A stretch of 64,000 bases of DNA from positions 2,542,001-2,606,000 of the forward strand of contig NZ_CP060039.1 in the NCBI RefSeq assembly GCF_014211915.1, given 5' to 3'. Origin of the DNA: Burkholderia cenocepacia (GTDB taxonomy: Bacteria; Pseudomonadota; Gammaproteobacteria; Burkholderiales; Burkholderiaceae). The translations under genes were made by a program, and so were the position numbers. The notes beneath the pieces are model-generated. The model saw only the letters and a program-made list of their open reading frames with translations. It searched no databases and was not told the DNA's origin. Positions 1-9,030 of the stretch are shown one piece after another (positions within the stretch are counted from its first letter, which is position 1; every line of letters starts with the position of its first letter).

Positions 1-105
1 TTCGTCGCTGCCGTCGCGCTGCTGGGAAAGGAATACTGGGCCGAGATAAAAGGATGGGCGACTCGGCGCTTTTCAAGGAAAAGCGCGAGCGGCGCCGGGA
101 AATAA
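1..105 (+). CDS. Possible C-terminal end of a truncated gene
   Basis: Reading frame 1 is open from the first base to a TAA at 103-105. It encodes a hydrophobic stretch (FVAAVALLG) followed by an aromatic/charged segment and a very basic end (R and K rich). That pattern would fit the last membrane helix and cytoplasmic tail of a membrane protein. Most codons end in G or C, as in the real genes of this window. The start lies outside the window and no family can be named. A 34-codon open frame can also arise by chance at this G+C. Confidence 0.35.
   Translation, partial: FVAAVALLGKEYWAEIKGWATRRFSRKSASGAGK
66..86. repeat. Short inverted repeat (9-bp stem, 3-nt loop)
   Basis: GCGCTTTTC at 66-74 is complementary to GAAAAGCGC at 78-86 around a loop of AAG. 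There is no T run after it on either strand, so it is not a convincing terminator. It lies inside the possible gene tail that ends at 105. Confidence 0.4.
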
Positions 106-249
106 TGCGCTGTCGCCGGTGGCCGAATGTCAGCAAAGACGCAACGCCCCGTCGATCAAACGCGCCGACCAAGAATCGGCACGGCGGCGATCGGCCGCTA
201 TGCGAAAATCGCGGCATCCACTCCCTTCAATCGACCCAACGGGGCTCGC

Positions 250-504
250 ATGACTACCCATCTCACGATCGAATTCACCGAACACGCCGCAGAAGCCATC
301 GGCGAACAAACCAGCACCAGCTTTTCCTACGACCAGGGTGCCCACGTGCCGCAGCCCGGCGACTTCGTCGAACTCGAAAACTCCCGGCAGACGTTTCTCG
401 TGATCGGCCGCGTGTTCTCGCTCAAGGCCAACTACAGCGCCGTCAAGCTCGTGCTCGACCTGCCGCCGTCGGACGACGAGCAGGACTTCGGCCCAGCGCA
501 CTGA
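250..504 (+). CDS. Small hypothetical protein, 84 aa
   Basis: Unrecognised. The start is placed at the ATG of MTTHLTIEF because the codons before it look non-coding; a weak GGGG lies just ahead. The product is acidic and soluble, with alternating hydrophobic residues (FVELE, FLVIGRVF, SAVKLVLDL) suggesting a small beta-rich fold, and an acidic tail (PPSDDEQD). There is no signal peptide, cysteine or metal motif. It stands alone, convergent with the gene ending at 617. A longer frame starting at 127 exists but its extra N-terminus is low quality. Confidence 0.6.
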   Translation: MTTHLTIEFTEHAAEAIGEQTSTSFSYDQGAHVPQPGDFVELENSRQTFLVIGRVFSLKANYSAVKLVLDLPPSDDEQDFGPAH

Positions 505-563
505 GTCGCGACTCAACGCGTCGCGATTGCCACAGGCCGCGTGCGCAATCCCCGCCGACGCAA

Positions 564-593
564 TGAAAAGACCCGTCCGTCATGGCGGGTCTT
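564..593 (-). terminator. Intrinsic terminator of the LprI-like gene
   Basis: AAGACCCG (568-575) pairs with CGGGTCTT (586-593). On the minus strand the stem is followed by TTTT. It lies just past the stop of the 617-1459 gene. Confidence 0.7.
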
Positions 594-616
594 GCTCGAA
601 CACCGAACGCTGCGCG

Positions 617-1459
617 TCAATACGCATCCGGAAACACCGGCGCCGTCAGACACCGGTCGAACCACGCCGCATCGCCGCCATCGCCGAGCGGCCACAATTC
701 GGCATCGAGCTGCGGCAGGCCCATCACCGGCGCGGGTGTACGGCTCTCGCCGCCGGGCGCCGCGGCACGCACCCATCCCGCCTGCGCGCTGCCGCTGTCG
801 CATGCATGCGCGCCTTGCGCTTCGCAGAACGCCACCGGATGCACCTTCCCGCCATCGGCCGCGCTCACCAGACGATACTGGTAGACCGCGCCCGTCGCCC
901 AGTCCTCGCTCTGGCTGCACACCCGCGCATGATGCTGCACGTGAGTCGCGCCGAAACACGCATAAGAGACATGCGCGCCACTCGCATCGTCGGGGATGAA
1001 ATCGCAGTTTGCATCGAAGCCGGCCAGCGGGCCGCCGCTGTATTTCGCGAGCCACTGCCGTTCAGCCAGTGCTCGCGCGATCAGCCCTTCGCCCGATCGG
1101 TCGGCCAGCACGGCGGTGCGCCGATCGAAGGCCTTGCGCACTTCGTCGACGGCCAGCCGATGGCCTTCGTAATCGGTATCGAGGCGCTTGTTCCGCGCGT
1201 CGAGCCAGCGGCGCTGGCTACGCACCAGCATGCCGCGGACGGCGGCGTCCGGCGCGGCCTTCAGCGCGCCCGCATAGGCCGCATTCAACCGCGCATCGGC
1301 CGCGCGCAGCGCGGGGTTCGCGCAAATGCGCTTCTCGATCGGCTGGACGGCTTTCGCGCAATCCATTGCAAAGCCCGGCAAGGCCACGCCGACACCCGTC
1401 ATGAACATCGCAGCAAGACCGGCCAGCCTGCCGGTCGATGCCGTTCGAATCCCTCGCAT
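617..1459 (-). CDS. Secreted LprI-like (DUF1311) protein with Cys-rich C-terminal region
   Basis: 280 aa. The start ATG at 1459 is preceded by a purine-rich GAGAGAAAG and gives a clear signal peptide (basic MRGIRT, then a hydrophobic stretch to about residue 32). Residues 34-95 look like the lysozyme-inhibitor LprI/DUF1311 domain: paired cysteines (C34, C46), the pattern PIEKRICANPALRAAD, and a conserved QRRWLDARN. Family members are periplasmic or lipoprotein factors, some of which inhibit lysozyme. After that the protein has about 170 residues with further cysteines and no domain I recognise. It is probably exported to the periplasm; its function is inferred only from the N-terminal domain. 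Longer frames upstream to 1714 lack the signal sequence and are unlikely. Confidence 0.75.
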   Translation of the reverse strand: MRGIRTASTGRLAGLAAMFMTGVGVALPGFAMDCAKAVQPIEKRICANPALRAADARLNAAYAGALKAAPDAAVRGMLVRSQRRWLDARNKRLDTDYEGHRLAVDEVRKAFDRRTAVLADRSGEGLIARALAERQWLAKYSGGPLAGFDANCDFIPDDASGAHVSYACFGATHVQHHARVCSQSEDWATGAVYQYRLVSAADGGKVHPVAFCEAQGAHACDSGSAQAGWVRAAAPGGESRTPAPVMGLPQLDAELWPLGDGGDAAWFDRCLTAPVFPDAY

Positions 1460-1871
1460 GCTTTCTCTCAGTCGGTTTGTTTTTCTCGGCCGCTGCGCAT
1501 CGACGCGGCATCGCACCTCTCGCCCTAGGTGGGAACCGCTATCGCGTTCGCCAAAAGCCGCTTCCGTGCAGCGCCGCTTATGGTACGACAGGCGAGCGCC
1601 CACGCGGACACGAACGCGCCCCACCAGGCTCGACGCGTCCCGGCGTTCATTCGTATGGACTGGATCTCGATCGACTGGAGAAGGACAATGCCCGCGCATA
1701 CCGGGCACGGGCATTCGGTGCCGACGATCCTGGACGACCGTCGGCGATTTCTTCCGGCAGACGGCAACCGCGCATCGTCGTGCCCGAATGCACGCCGGCG
1801 ACCGACCGCCCCGCTTCGCGGCGCCGACGCCCGGCGGCTCGCGCCGCCACGGCCGGCCTGCCGCGAAACCG
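1460..1871. other. Intergenic region with two hairpins
   Basis: 412 bases without a convincing gene; the open frames here overlap each other and lack starts with ribosome sites. It should hold the promoter of the 617-1459 gene. AATGCCCG (1687-1694) pairs with CGGGCATT (1708-1715). GGCGGC (1833-1838) pairs with GCCGCC (1843-1848) just past the phaR stop. The second could help end phaR transcription although no T run follows. Confidence 0.5.
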
Positions 1872-2438
1872 TTACTTCTTTTCGGGCTCCGGCGTGCCCG
1901 GCTGCTTGAACGGGAACGTGCTGAACATCGACTTCGCCTGGTTCTGCATCTGCTCCTGCATCTGCACGAACATGTTCTTCGACTGCTCGATGTAGCTCGT
2001 CATCATCCCTTGCATCATCGGCGCCTGCATGTTCATGAACTGCGACCAGACTTCCGGATTCATCGCGTTACCTTCGTAGAGGTTCTTCGATTGATCCGCG
2101 AGCTTGTTCTGGATGTCGATGAATGCCTGGATGTTCTTTTCCAGGTACGTGCCCATCATGCCCTGCATCGCATGACCGTAGAAACGGATGATCTGCGACA
2201 GCATCGACGACGAGAACATCGGCACGCCACCGCTTTCCTCTTCGAGGATGATCTGCAGGAGAATGCTGCGCGTCAGGTCTTCATTGGATTTCGCATCGAC
2301 GACCTTGAAATCCTCCTGCTCCAGCACGAGCTGCTTCACGTCGGTCAGCGTAATGTACGTGCTTGTCTCTGTATCGTAGAGCCGGCGGTTCGGGTACTTC
2401 TTGATGAGCCGTTCGGCCGTCTTCTTTGTAGTAGTCAT
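1872..2438 (-). CDS. phaR: PhaR, polyhydroxyalkanoate synthesis repressor
   Basis: 188 aa; the start ATG at 2438 has AAAGG upstream. The N-terminal third (ERLIKKYPNRRLYDTETSTY) is the hallmark PHB/PHA accumulation regulator DNA-binding domain, followed by a region that binds PHB granules in family members. The C-terminus is rich in Met and Gln (MQAPMMQGMM, MQEQMQNQAKSMF), typical of betaproteobacterial PhaR. In known species PhaR represses phasin and its own gene until PHB granules titrate it away. It is last in the phaC-phaA-phaB-phaR string, consistent with feedback control of the storage pathway. Confidence 0.95.
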   Translation of the reverse strand: MTTTKKTAERLIKKYPNRRLYDTETSTYITLTDVKQLVLEQEDFKVVDAKSNEDLTRSILLQIILEEESGGVPMFSSSMLSQIIRFYGHAMQGMMGTYLEKNIQAFIDIQNKLADQSKNLYEGNAMNPEVWSQFMNMQAPMMQGMMTSYIEQSKNMFVQMQEQMQNQAKSMFSTFPFKQPGTPEPEKK

Positions 2439-2476
2439 GTAACGCCTTTGAGTGCAGCGTAGCGCAAGTGACGAAT

Positions 2477-2504
2477 CCCCGCCGCCCGAATCCGGGAGGC
2501 GGGG
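2477..2504 (-). terminator. Possible terminator between phaB and phaR
   Basis: CCCCGCC (2477-2483) pairs with GGCGGGG (2498-2504), with a further GCCC/GGG pairing inside. No strong T run follows on the minus strand, so it may be an attenuator or an mRNA stabiliser. Confidence 0.35.
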
Positions 2505-2557
2505 GCCTTCGGAAAACGCCCGGCTGCGCGGCCACCCGGCCGGCGCAGCCCGGACGC

Positions 2558-3298
2558 TCAGCCCATGTGCAGGCCGCCGTTCAGCGAGAAGTCGGCGCCC
2601 GTCGCGAAGCCGGAATCGTTCGACGCGAGCCACGCGACGATCGAGCCGATTTCCTCGGGGCCGCCGAGACGCCGCACCGGGATCGTCGCGACGATCTTCT
2701 CGAGCACGTCGGGGCGGATCGCCTTCACCATGTCGGTACCGATGTAGCCCGGCGACACGGTGTTGACCGTCACGCCCTTCGTCGCGACTTCCTGCGCGAG
2801 CGACATCGTGAAGCCGTGAATGCCGGCCTTCGCGGTCGAGTAGTTCGTCTGGCCGAATTGCCCCTTCTGGCCGTTCACCGACGAAATGTTGATGATGCGG
2901 CCCCAGCCGCGTTCGACCATCCCGTCGATCACCTGCTTCGTCACGTTGAACAGGCTCGTCAGGTTGGTGTCGATCACGGCGGTCCAGTCTTCATGCGTCA
3001 TCTTGCGGAACACGACGTCGCGCGTGATGCCCGCGTTGTTGACCAGCACGTCGATCTCGCCGACTTCGGCCTTGACCTTGTCGAACGCTTCCTTGGTCGA
3101 GTCCCAGTCGCCGACGTTGCCTTCCGACGCGATGAAGTCGTACCCGAGCGCCTTCTGGTCCTCGAGCCATTTCACCCGGCGCGGCGAGTTCGGGCCACAA
3201 CCTGCGACCACCTTGAAGCCGTCTTTCGACAGGCGCTGGCAGATGCTGGTGCCGATGCCGCCCATCCCGCCCGTTACGTACGCAATTCGCTGAGACAT
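2558..3298 (-). CDS. phaB: PhaB, NADPH-dependent acetoacetyl-CoA reductase
   Basis: 246 aa short-chain dehydrogenase. It reduces acetoacetyl-CoA to (R)-3-hydroxybutyryl-CoA, the second step of PHB synthesis. Visible motifs: the nucleotide-binding GGMGGIG (residues 10-16), NNAG (87-90) and the catalytic triad S140, Y153, K157. The start ATG at 3298 has GGAG eight bases upstream; an in-frame GTG at 3307 overlaps that site and is less likely. It follows phaA by about 130 bases and is probably cotranscribed. Confidence 0.95.
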   Translation of the reverse strand: MSQRIAYVTGGMGGIGTSICQRLSKDGFKVVAGCGPNSPRRVKWLEDQKALGYDFIASEGNVGDWDSTKEAFDKVKAEVGEIDVLVNNAGITRDVVFRKMTHEDWTAVIDTNLTSLFNVTKQVIDGMVERGWGRIINISSVNGQKGQFGQTNYSTAKAGIHGFTMSLAQEVATKGVTVNTVSPGYIGTDMVKAIRPDVLEKIVATIPVRRLGGPEEIGSIVAWLASNDSGFATGADFSLNGGLHMG

Positions 3299-3432
3299 AA
3301 ATCTCACTCCATTTTTTGGTTTCGAGAGCTGCCGGAGCCCCCTCTGACTTCACGTGACGCCGGCCGAAGCCGCAATCGGCCGGCGCACGGATTCGGTTTG
3401 CCGATGGCGAACGGCCGGCTACGGACGGCCGG

Positions 3433-4614
3433 TTACGGACGCTCGACCGCAAGCGCGACGCCCATCCCGCCGCCGATGCACAGCGACGCCAGCCCGCGCT
3501 TCGCGTCGCGCCTGGCCATCTCGTGCAGCAGCGTCACCAGAATCCGGCAGCCCGACGCGCCGATCGGATGGCCGATCGCGATCGCCCCGCCGTTCACGTT
3601 CACCTTCGACGTGTCCCAGCCCATCTGCTTGTGCACCGCCAGCGCCTGCGCCGCGAACGCCTCGTTGATCTCCATCAGGTCCAGGTCGCCCGGCGTCCAG
3701 CCCGCGCGCTCCAGCGCACGGCGCGACGCCGGCACCGGGCCCATGCCCATCACGCTCGGGTCCACGCCCGCGTTCGCGTACGCCTTGATTCGCGCCAGCG
3801 GCGTCAGGCCCAAGGCCGCCGCCTTCTGCGCCGACATCACCAGCACCGCCGCCGCGCCGTCGTTCAGCCCCGACGCGTTCGCCGCCGTCACCGAGCCGTC
3901 CTTCGAGAACGCCGGCTTCAGCCCGGCGAGCGACTCCGCCGTCACGCCGTGACGCACGAACTCGTCGGTCGCGAACTGCAGCGGCTCGCCCTTGCGTTGC
4001 GGGATCGACACCGGCACGATCTCGTCATTGAAACGGCCGGCCTTCTGCGCGGCTTCCGCCTTGTTCTGCGACAGCGCCGCGAACGCGTCCTGCTCTTCGC
4101 GCGTGATCCCGTATTCCTTCGCGACGTTCTCCGCCGTGATACCCATGTGGTACTGGTTGTACACGTCCCACAGGCCGTCGACGATCATCGTGTCGACCAG
4201 CTTCGCGTCGCCCATCCGGAAGCCGTCGCGCGAGCCCGGCAGCACGTGCGGCGACGCGCTCATGTTCTCCTGGCCGCCCGCGACCACGATCTCCGCGTCG
4301 CCCGCGATGATCGCGTTCGCCGCCAGCATCACGGCCTTCAGGCCCGAGCCGCACACCTTGTTGATCGTCATCCCCGGCACGGCCGTCGGCAGCCCCGCCT
4401 TGATCAACGACTGCCGCGCCGGGTTCTGCCCGGAGCCGGCCGTCAGCACCTGGCCCATGATCACTTCGCTGACCTGCTCGGGCTTCACGCCCGCACGCTC
4501 CAGCACCGCGCGGATCACCGTCGCGCCCAGTTCGGGCGCCGCAATCTTCGCGAGCGAGCCGCCGAATTTGCCGACCGCGGTCCGCGCGGCCGATACGATC
4601 ACTACATCCGTCAT
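3433..4614 (-). CDS. phaA: PhaA, acetyl-CoA acetyltransferase (beta-ketothiolase)
   Basis: 393 aa thiolase that condenses two acetyl-CoA into acetoacetyl-CoA, the first step of PHB synthesis. The catalytic residues are all present: acylated C88 (NKVCGSG), H349 (GHPIGASG) and C379 (CIGGGMG). The start at 4614 has a strong GGAGGAAAGG ribosome site. Its length is that of the family. It lies between phaC and phaB, so the whole PHB pathway is encoded together. Confidence 0.95.
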   Translation of the reverse strand: MTDVVIVSAARTAVGKFGGSLAKIAAPELGATVIRAVLERAGVKPEQVSEVIMGQVLTAGSGQNPARQSLIKAGLPTAVPGMTINKVCGSGLKAVMLAANAIIAGDAEIVVAGGQENMSASPHVLPGSRDGFRMGDAKLVDTMIVDGLWDVYNQYHMGITAENVAKEYGITREEQDAFAALSQNKAEAAQKAGRFNDEIVPVSIPQRKGEPLQFATDEFVRHGVTAESLAGLKPAFSKDGSVTAANASGLNDGAAAVLVMSAQKAAALGLTPLARIKAYANAGVDPSVMGMGPVPASRRALERAGWTPGDLDLMEINEAFAAQALAVHKQMGWDTSKVNVNGGAIAIGHPIGASGCRILVTLLHEMARRDAKRGLASLCIGGGMGVALAVERP

Positions 4615-4681
4615 TTCCCTTTCCTCCAGGCCCGCACGACACGGCGCATCGTTACCGGCCCTGTTAAAAAAACTACGGTGC

Positions 4682-4708
4682 ACCGGACAGCGTGCGCCGC
4701 TGTCCGGT
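4682..4708 (-). terminator. Hairpin between phaC and phaA
   Basis: ACCGGACAGCG (4682-4692) pairs perfectly with CGCTGTCCGGT (4698-4708), an 11-bp stem right after the phaC stop. On the minus strand a run of seven T comes about ten bases after the stem. It may partly terminate transcription or protect phaC mRNA and so set the phaC to phaAB ratio. Confidence 0.5.
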
Positions 4709-4713
4709 TTTCG

Positions 4714-6579
4714 TCAATCGCGCTGCAACACGTAGCGCCCGGGCGCCGGCTCGATCACCGGGAATTGCGCGGAACCCGGCTGGGCCGGCGGCGCGACCTT
4801 GCGGCCGCCGTATGCGTCGAGCCACTCGACCCACGTCGTCCACCAGCTTCCCGGCTGCTCGGTCGCCCCGGCAAACCAGTCGTCCGCGGATTCGGGCAGG
4901 TCGCCCTCGTTGACCCAGTAGCTGCGCTTCTTCTTCGCCGGCGGATTGATCACGCCCGCGATGTGCCCCGACGCGCCGAGCACGAATTTCAGCGGACCCG
5001 ACAGGATCGACGTCGATGCGTAGGCGGTCTGCCACGGCACGATGTGATCCTCGCGCGACCCGTAGATGAAGGTCGGCACGTCGATCAGCGACAGGTCGAC
5101 CGATTCGCCGCACACGGTCAACGCACCCGGTTCGCGCAGCTTGTTTTCGAGATAGGTATGGCGCAGGTACCACGCGTACATCGGGCCCGGCAGGCTCGTC
5201 GAATCGCTGTTCCAGTACAGCAGGTCGAACGGCGCGGGCGTGCGGCCCTTCAGGTAGTTGTCGACGACGTAGTTCCACACCAGATCGTTCGGCCGCAGGA
5301 ACGAGAACGTGTTCGCGAACTCCATGCCGCGCATCAGCCCCGGTTGCGTACCGTTCTTGCCGCCGATGGTCTGCTCGCGCATCTGCACGTGCGCCTCGTC
5401 GACGAACACGTCGAGAATGCCCGTGTCGGTGAAGTCGAGCATCGCGGTGAGCAGCGTCATCGATGCGGCCGGATGTTCGCCGCGGGCGGCGAGCACCGCG
5501 AGCGCGGTCGCGAGCATCGTGCCACCGACGCAGAAGCCGAGCGTGTTGATCTGCTCGCGGCCGCTGATCTGCTGCACCGCGTCGATCGCCGCGAGCAGCC
5601 CTTCGTTCATGTAGTCGTCCCACGTCTTGTGCGCGACCGACGCATCCGCGTTGCGCCACGACACGAGGAACACCTGATGGCCGTTCGACAGCGCGTGCGC
5701 GACGAGCGAATTCTCGGGTTGCAGGTCGAGGATGTAGAACTTGTTGATGCACGGCGGCACGATCAGCAGCGGCCGCTCGAACACCTTGTCCGTCTTCGGC
5801 GTGTACTGGATCAGCTGGATCAGGTCGTTCTCGTACACGACCGCGCCCGCGGTACACCCGAGGTTCTTGCCAACCACGAACTGCGATTCGTCGGTCTGCG
5901 AAATCTTGCCGCGCCGCAGGTCGCCGAGCAGGTTCATCATCCCCTGCCGCAGGCTTTCGCCCTGCGTCTCGATGATCGATTTCTGTGCATCGGGATTGAG
6001 TGCGAGGAAGTTGCTCGGCGCGGCAGCGGCCGTCCATTGCTGGACCGTGAAACGAATGCGCTCGCGCGTCTTCGGATCGGTCTGCAGCGCGTCGGCCAGC
6101 TCCTGCAGATAACGCGCGTTGAGCAGATACCACGCAGCCGCGAACGCATGCGCGGGCGACGCCTTCCATGCGTCGCCGCTGAAGCGGCGGTCTTTCAACT
6201 CCGGCGACTCGAGCTTCGCGGCGGCCGCCTGCTGCATCAGCGTCATGCAATCGCGCGCGTAGTCGGCCTGCAATGCCTGGAGCCGTTCGGGCGGAATCGC
6301 GGCGACCGGCAGCTTCAGCCCCGCGAACGGCGACGCCATCGCGCCGAAGTCGGGCATCGACGGCAGCTGGAACGGAAACGATGTCGGGAACTGGAATGTC
6401 GCGAACGGATTGACGGTGGCCGAGGCCGTCGCGGCACGCGCCGGATCGGCAAAACCGCGCCACGCGTTCAACCACGACTCGAACATCTGCTGCATCGGCT
6501 GGGCGGCCGGATCAAAACCGGTGCTGCCCGCGGAAGTGCCCGCATGCGCGGACGTCGACGAATTTTTCGATGCTGTCAT
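4714..6579 (-). CDS. phaC: PhaC, class I poly(R)-hydroxyalkanoate synthase
   Basis: 621 aa cytoplasmic/granule enzyme polymerising (R)-3-hydroxyacyl-CoA into PHA. An N-terminal PhaC domain is followed by an alpha/beta-hydrolase fold. The lipase-like box GFCVGG carries nucleophile C350; D511 (SREDHIVPW) and H539 (GASGHIAG) complete the triad, at the same spacing as C319/D480/H508 of the Ralstonia enzyme. Length fits the one-subunit class I type that uses short-chain monomers. The first 60 residues are variable and Ser/Ala/Thr rich, as usual. It is first gene of the pha cluster. Confidence 0.96.
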   Translation of the reverse strand: MTASKNSSTSAHAGTSAGSTGFDPAAQPMQQMFESWLNAWRGFADPARAATASATVNPFATFQFPTSFPFQLPSMPDFGAMASPFAGLKLPVAAIPPERLQALQADYARDCMTLMQQAAAAKLESPELKDRRFSGDAWKASPAHAFAAAWYLLNARYLQELADALQTDPKTRERIRFTVQQWTAAAAPSNFLALNPDAQKSIIETQGESLRQGMMNLLGDLRRGKISQTDESQFVVGKNLGCTAGAVVYENDLIQLIQYTPKTDKVFERPLLIVPPCINKFYILDLQPENSLVAHALSNGHQVFLVSWRNADASVAHKTWDDYMNEGLLAAIDAVQQISGREQINTLGFCVGGTMLATALAVLAARGEHPAASMTLLTAMLDFTDTGILDVFVDEAHVQMREQTIGGKNGTQPGLMRGMEFANTFSFLRPNDLVWNYVVDNYLKGRTPAPFDLLYWNSDSTSLPGPMYAWYLRHTYLENKLREPGALTVCGESVDLSLIDVPTFIYGSREDHIVPWQTAYASTSILSGPLKFVLGASGHIAGVINPPAKKKRSYWVNEGDLPESADDWFAGATEQPGSWWTTWVEWLDAYGGRKVAPPAQPGSAQFPVIEPAPGRYVLQRD

Positions 6580-6934
6580 TACCTGCCTTACCGGTGATTC
6601 GTGAGCGTCAATCGTGAAATCCTGCTCGCGCGCGGCGTGCCGGCTGCGAGCCGGGCCGTCATGCTCTGGAGAGGCGTTTCCAGATTCTGCCGCAGTGCGG
6701 TATTTTTATCATTATCGTTTTCCCCATGTGAAGCGCCCGATCAAACTACTGAACATTTCACGGAGATAATCCGCGCACGACAGACGGGACAAGGGTTCCG
6801 GCGAAACATAAAACATTTTGCTTGACTTGACTCCGGGATTTTTCATTCAGTCGCGCATGCAGTGCCGCATTGCCGCCTCAATATCGAGATAACCCGATTT
6901 CGCGACGCAACAAAACCCGCGCATGCGCATGCGA
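6580..6934 (-). promoter_or_regulatory. phaC upstream region
   Basis: 355 bases with no gene. The centre (about 6700-6860) is much richer in A and T than its surroundings, as expected of a promoter region for the pha genes, but I find no well-spaced -35/-10 pair. CTGC and GCAG halves abut at 6687-6695; PhaR of some species binds CTGC/GCAG inverted repeats with a few bases between them, so this is only suggestive. A perfect 12-bp palindrome (GCATGC twice) sits at 6921-6932, just past pgeF. Confidence 0.4.
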
Positions 6935-7774
6935 TCAATCGGCCAGCCAGATTGCCGCGGCCATGCGGCCCGTCACACGGTCGCGCCGGTACGAATAGAA
7001 GCGCGCGGGTTCGGCGACCGTGCAAGCCGTCCCGCCGCTCACGTGCGCCACGCCCGCACGCACGAGCCGCAGGCGCGCGAGCGCGTAGAGATCGGCAAGA
7101 AACTTGCTGGGCGCGCCGTCGATGGCAACGAACGCATGACGGGTTTCATCATGCTCCGACTGCGCAGCCGTGTCGAGAAACGCGTCGCGCACCTCGGCGC
7201 CGACCTCGAACGCCCGCGGGCCGATCGCCGGGCCGAGATACGCATGGAGCGCGTCCGTCGCGCCGCCCGCGAGCGCCGCGACGCGCGCCGCCGTCTGCTC
7301 GACGATGCCGGCCGCCAGCCCGCGCCAGCCCGCATGCGCGGCGCCGACCGCGCGGCCCTGCGCGTCGCACAGCAGCACGGGCAGGCAATCGGCCACCATC
7401 ACCACGCAGACGGCGCCCGCCTGGTTCGTGACGCTCGCGTCGGCCTGCACCGGCGCCGTGGCCGCAGGCGCCGCGGCGATCACCTCGTCCGCCTGCACGA
7501 TCCGCGCACCGTGAACCTGCTCGAGCCATGCGGCGCTCGCCTGCCCGGCGAGGGCGAGCACGCGCGCGCGATTGACGGCGACATGGTCGGGATCGTCACC
7601 GGTATGCAGGCCGAGATTCATCCCGCCCGGCAGCGCCACACCGTCCTGCCAGCGCCCGTACGGGCCCTCGCTCACACCACCGTCGCGCGTCGTGATCAGC
7701 GCGCGCACGCGTGGCGACACCTGCCAGTCGGGCTGCACGCAGTCCTGCCACGTCAACGGCGCCAGGTTCGTCAT
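6935..7774 (-). CDS. pgeF: PgeF/YfiH family multicopper-type (laccase domain) protein
   Basis: 279 aa protein of the YfiH family (peptidoglycan editing factor; some members are purine nucleoside phosphorylases). Seen: the zinc-ligand region GLHTGDD, QVHGARI, VMVADCLPVLL and AHAGWRGLAAGIVE, all family hallmarks. The start ATG at 7774 is preferred: the GGAG of the ribosome site lies within the rluD stop region and is well spaced for ATG but not for the GTG at 7780. It is directly downstream of rluD, six bases from its stop, so the two are probably translationally coupled, as in many proteobacteria. Confidence 0.9.
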   Translation of the reverse strand: MTNLAPLTWQDCVQPDWQVSPRVRALITTRDGGVSEGPYGRWQDGVALPGGMNLGLHTGDDPDHVAVNRARVLALAGQASAAWLEQVHGARIVQADEVIAAAPAATAPVQADASVTNQAGAVCVVMVADCLPVLLCDAQGRAVGAAHAGWRGLAAGIVEQTAARVAALAGGATDALHAYLGPAIGPRAFEVGAEVRDAFLDTAAQSEHDETRHAFVAIDGAPSKFLADLYALARLRLVRAGVAHVSGGTACTVAEPARFYSYRRDRVTGRMAAAIWLAD

Positions 7775-7780
7775 CGGCAC

Positions 7781-8989
7781 TCACTCCTCCTCGTCGTCCA
7801 GGTACGGCTCGTCGTCGTGATACTCGCCGCCGAAGTCGTCATCGTCGTAGACACCGTCGTCGTCGTCGAATTCCTCGTCGCCCTGCCCGAAGCCCAGCGC
7901 GGCGACCAGCGTGTTCATGTCGTCCGGCAGCGGACAGCGCCACTGCATCGCCTTGCCGGTGACCGGATGCACGAGGCCGAGCCGCCACGCATGCAGCGCC
8001 TGTCGTGCGAATCCGTCCGGCAGCGGCGTGACCGAGCGCTTGCCGCGCGCACGGCCGTAAACCGGATCGCCGAGCAGCGGATGCCCGGCGTGCGCGCAGT
8101 GCACGCGGATCTGGTGCGTGCGGCCGGTTTCGAGATCGCACTGAATCGCCGAAACCGGCTGACGTTGCCACAGGCATGTGTCAACCGTGCGGAAATGCGT
8201 GCGCGCGGGCTTGCCCGACGCGCCGGTGACGACGGCCATGCGCGTACGCTCGCGCGGATCGCGGCCGATCGGCGCGTCGATCGTGCCCTCCTCGGGCATC
8301 GTGCCCCACACGAGCGCGAAATAGCGGCGCTTCACCGTGCGGGCCTGCAGCTGGCGCACGAGGTCCGTCTGCGCGGCCAGCGTGCGGGCGACCACCATCA
8401 GGCCGGAGGTTTCCTTGTCGAGCCGGTGGACGATCCCCGCACGCGGCAGGCCGGCGGCCGCGTCGCCGTAGCGATGCAGCAGACCGTTGAGGATCGTGCC
8501 GCTCCAGTTGCCGGCGGCCGGATGCACGACGAGGCCGGCCGGCTTGTTGATGACGACGAGTGCGTCGTCCTCGTAGATCACGTCGAGCGGCACGGGCTCC
8601 GGCGTGAACGCGAGCTGCTCGGGCAACAGATCGGGCACGAGCGCGATCTTCGCGCCGAGCGGCACCGGTTGACGGATCTTCGCCGGCGCGCCGTCGACGA
8701 GCACGCGCTGCGCCTCGATCCAGCTCTGCAGGCGGCTGCGCGAGAATTCGGGGAACAGCTGGGCAAGCGCCTTGTCGAGGCGTTCACCCGCGAGTGACAG
8801 CGGCACTTCGACGACGCGCGGCGCCTCGTCGACCGCCGCGGACGGCACGACGGGCGGCTGCATCGCGTCACCGGCCAGATCGTCATCGAGGGAATCCCCC
8901 GACGCAGCGTCGGCGGGCCGATCGCTTGGGCTATAATCTCCGCGATTTGGTGTGCCCGGCTGGGCATTCTGCGAACTTGAACGGGTCAT
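7781..8989 (-). CDS. rluD: RluD, 23S rRNA pseudouridine synthase
   Basis: 402 aa. It isomerises uridines in helix 69 of 23S rRNA (1911/1915/1917 in E. coli numbering). An S4 RNA-binding domain spans about residues 64-125 ([12 protein letters not shown]). The catalytic domain has the RluA-family motif HRLDKETSG with catalytic D191. An unusual acidic tail of some 35 residues (runs of Asp and Glu, ending LDDEEE) follows the normal end. The first 50 residues are also variable; internal starts such as the Met at residue 43 are possible. It is divergent from bamD, the same arrangement as rluD-bamD in E. coli. Confidence 0.92.
   Translation of the reverse strand: MTRSSSQNAQPGTPNRGDYSPSDRPADAASGDSLDDDLAGDAMQPPVVPSAAVDEAPRVVEVPLSLAGERLDKALAQLFPEFSRSRLQSWIEAQRVLVDGAPAKIRQPVPLGAKIALVPDLLPEQLAFTPEPVPLDVIYEDDALVVINKPAGLVVHPAAGNWSGTILNGLLHRYGDAAAGLPRAGIVHRLDKETSGLMVVARTLAAQTDLVRQLQARTVKRRYFALVWGTMPEEGTIDAPIGRDPRERTRMAVVTGASGKPARTHFRTVDTCLWQRQPVSAIQCDLETGRTHQIRVHCAHAGHPLLGDPVYGRARGKRSVTPLPDGFARQALHAWRLGLVHPVTGKAMQWRCPLPDDMNTLVAALGFGQGDEEFDDDDGVYDDDDFGGEYHDDEPYLDDEEE
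8932..8937 (+). promoter_or_regulatory. Candidate -10 box for bamD
   Basis: A perfect TATAAT on the plus strand, about 95 bases before the bamD start. No matching TTGACA is seen 17 bases upstream. It lies within the 5' end of rluD on the other strand, so the two transcripts may overlap. Confidence 0.4.
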
Positions 8990-9030
8990 TTAGACTGGGT
9001 CACCGAGACTTGAAGCTAGGACATGCGAGC

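Noticed and set aside
54..566. 170-codon plus-strand frame overlapping the small hypothetical gene
   Set aside because: It is rich in Arg, Pro and Ser with no structure, and out of frame with the more credible 250-504 gene.
1441..1456. T-loop-like GTTCGAATCC as part of a possible tRNA
   Set aside because: No acceptor, D or anticodon stems can be formed around it, and it is inside the coding start of the LprI-like gene.
3523..6597. Very long open frame on the plus strand (1024 codons) opposite phaA and phaC
   Set aside because: It is antisense to two clear enzymes, is extremely Arg/His/Val rich, and has no domain. Long antisense frames are expected at this G+C with strong third-position bias.
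6661..6870. TTGACT on the plus strand near 6822 as a promoter
   Set aside because: No plus-strand gene follows before the convergent pgeF end, and no good -10 lies at the right distance.
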